Assembly: GCA_028293305.1 (NCBI GenBank)
Contig: JAQGPD010000104.1
Coordinates: 1 to 5,093, forward strand
DNA length: 5,093 nt
Direction of reading: 5' to 3'
DNA from: Verrucomicrobiales bacterium
GTDB lineage: Bacteria > Verrucomicrobiota > Verrucomicrobiia > Verrucomicrobiales > V1-33
The notes beneath the pieces were generated by a model that ran no database searches, was not told the DNA's origin, and saw only the letters and a program-made list of their open reading frames with translations. Numbering within the stretch: position 1 is the stretch's first letter; every line of letters begins with the position of its first letter. The position numbers and the translations under genes were made by a program. Shown here piece by piece: positions 5,025 through 5,093 of the stretch.

Positions 5025-5093
5025 GGTTTGATCCGCTACTAAACCATATTTGACGTGCATGCCGAGATGGAGAAGAATCGAGACGGACTCCTG
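5025..5093 (+). pseudogene. Continuation of the Fic-family gene in the same frame, with a second stop codon
   Basis: Reading on in the same frame after the TAG at 5022-5024 gives GLIRY, a TAA stop at 5040-5042, then TIFDVHAEMEKNRDGLL to the window edge. This resembles the segment that follows the N-terminal domain in intact Fic proteins, where a short GLLT-like word leads into a helix of the form hIhxhQxxhExNxxGhR. No frameshift is needed: two single-base changes creating TAG and TAA would explain it. The catalytic core would lie beyond the window and cannot be judged. Sequencing error or stop-codon readthrough are alternatives, but two stops 18 bp apart make decay the simplest reading. Confidence 0.65.

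Overview
The window looks like a piece of chromosome from a GC-rich bacterium, most likely a verrucomicrobial (Opitutaceae-like) lineage. This is an inference from three things: the type of fused class II aldolase/short-chain dehydrogenase, the small Pro/Ala-rich zinc-ribbon and BamE-like proteins beside it, and an intergenic region packed with short GC hairpins of a kind I associate with such genomes. No rRNA, tRNA, CRISPR array, complete insertion sequence or phage gene is visible.

Layout. Positions 1-816 hold no credible gene. The first part (about 1-336) is AT-richer and carries four short hairpins at about 50-bp spacing. It is followed by a 59-bp inverted repeat (337-395 and 536-594, 55 of 59 positions matching) whose 140-bp centre holds further palindromes, and then by two copies of a 67-bp tandem repeat (572-705) that partly overlap the right arm. 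Two minus-strand genes follow: an exported protein with an SH3-like and a BamE/SmpA-like segment (817-1563), and upstream of it a Pro/Ala-rich protein with a four-cysteine zinc ribbon (1690-2325). A divergent intergenic region (2326-2561) contains an inverted heptamer pair and a 10-codon reading frame with the best Shine-Dalgarno sequence in the window. After it, on the plus strand, lies the main gene: a 660-residue fusion of a rhamnulose-1-phosphate-aldolase-like domain with a short-chain dehydrogenase (2562-4544). The 3' end holds a 27-bp AT-rich palindrome (4642-4668) and the start of a Fic-family gene (4710 onward). That gene is broken by two in-frame stop codons, and Fic-like sequence continues in the same frame to the window edge.

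How the genes fit together. The aldolase/dehydrogenase would cleave a deoxyketose 1-phosphate (most likely L-rhamnulose 1-phosphate) to DHAP and L-lactaldehyde and oxidise or reduce the aldehyde in the same polypeptide. No isomerase, kinase or transporter lies next to it, so it appears to be a stand-alone unit. The two minus-strand genes may be co-transcribed but have no visible link to sugar metabolism. The Fic remnant is lower in GC than the aldolase gene and looks like a decaying accessory gene. I do not see convincing evidence of a complete new system. The observations most worth a second look are the nested repeat region, the leader reading frame, the doubly interrupted Fic gene and the AT-rich palindrome before it.
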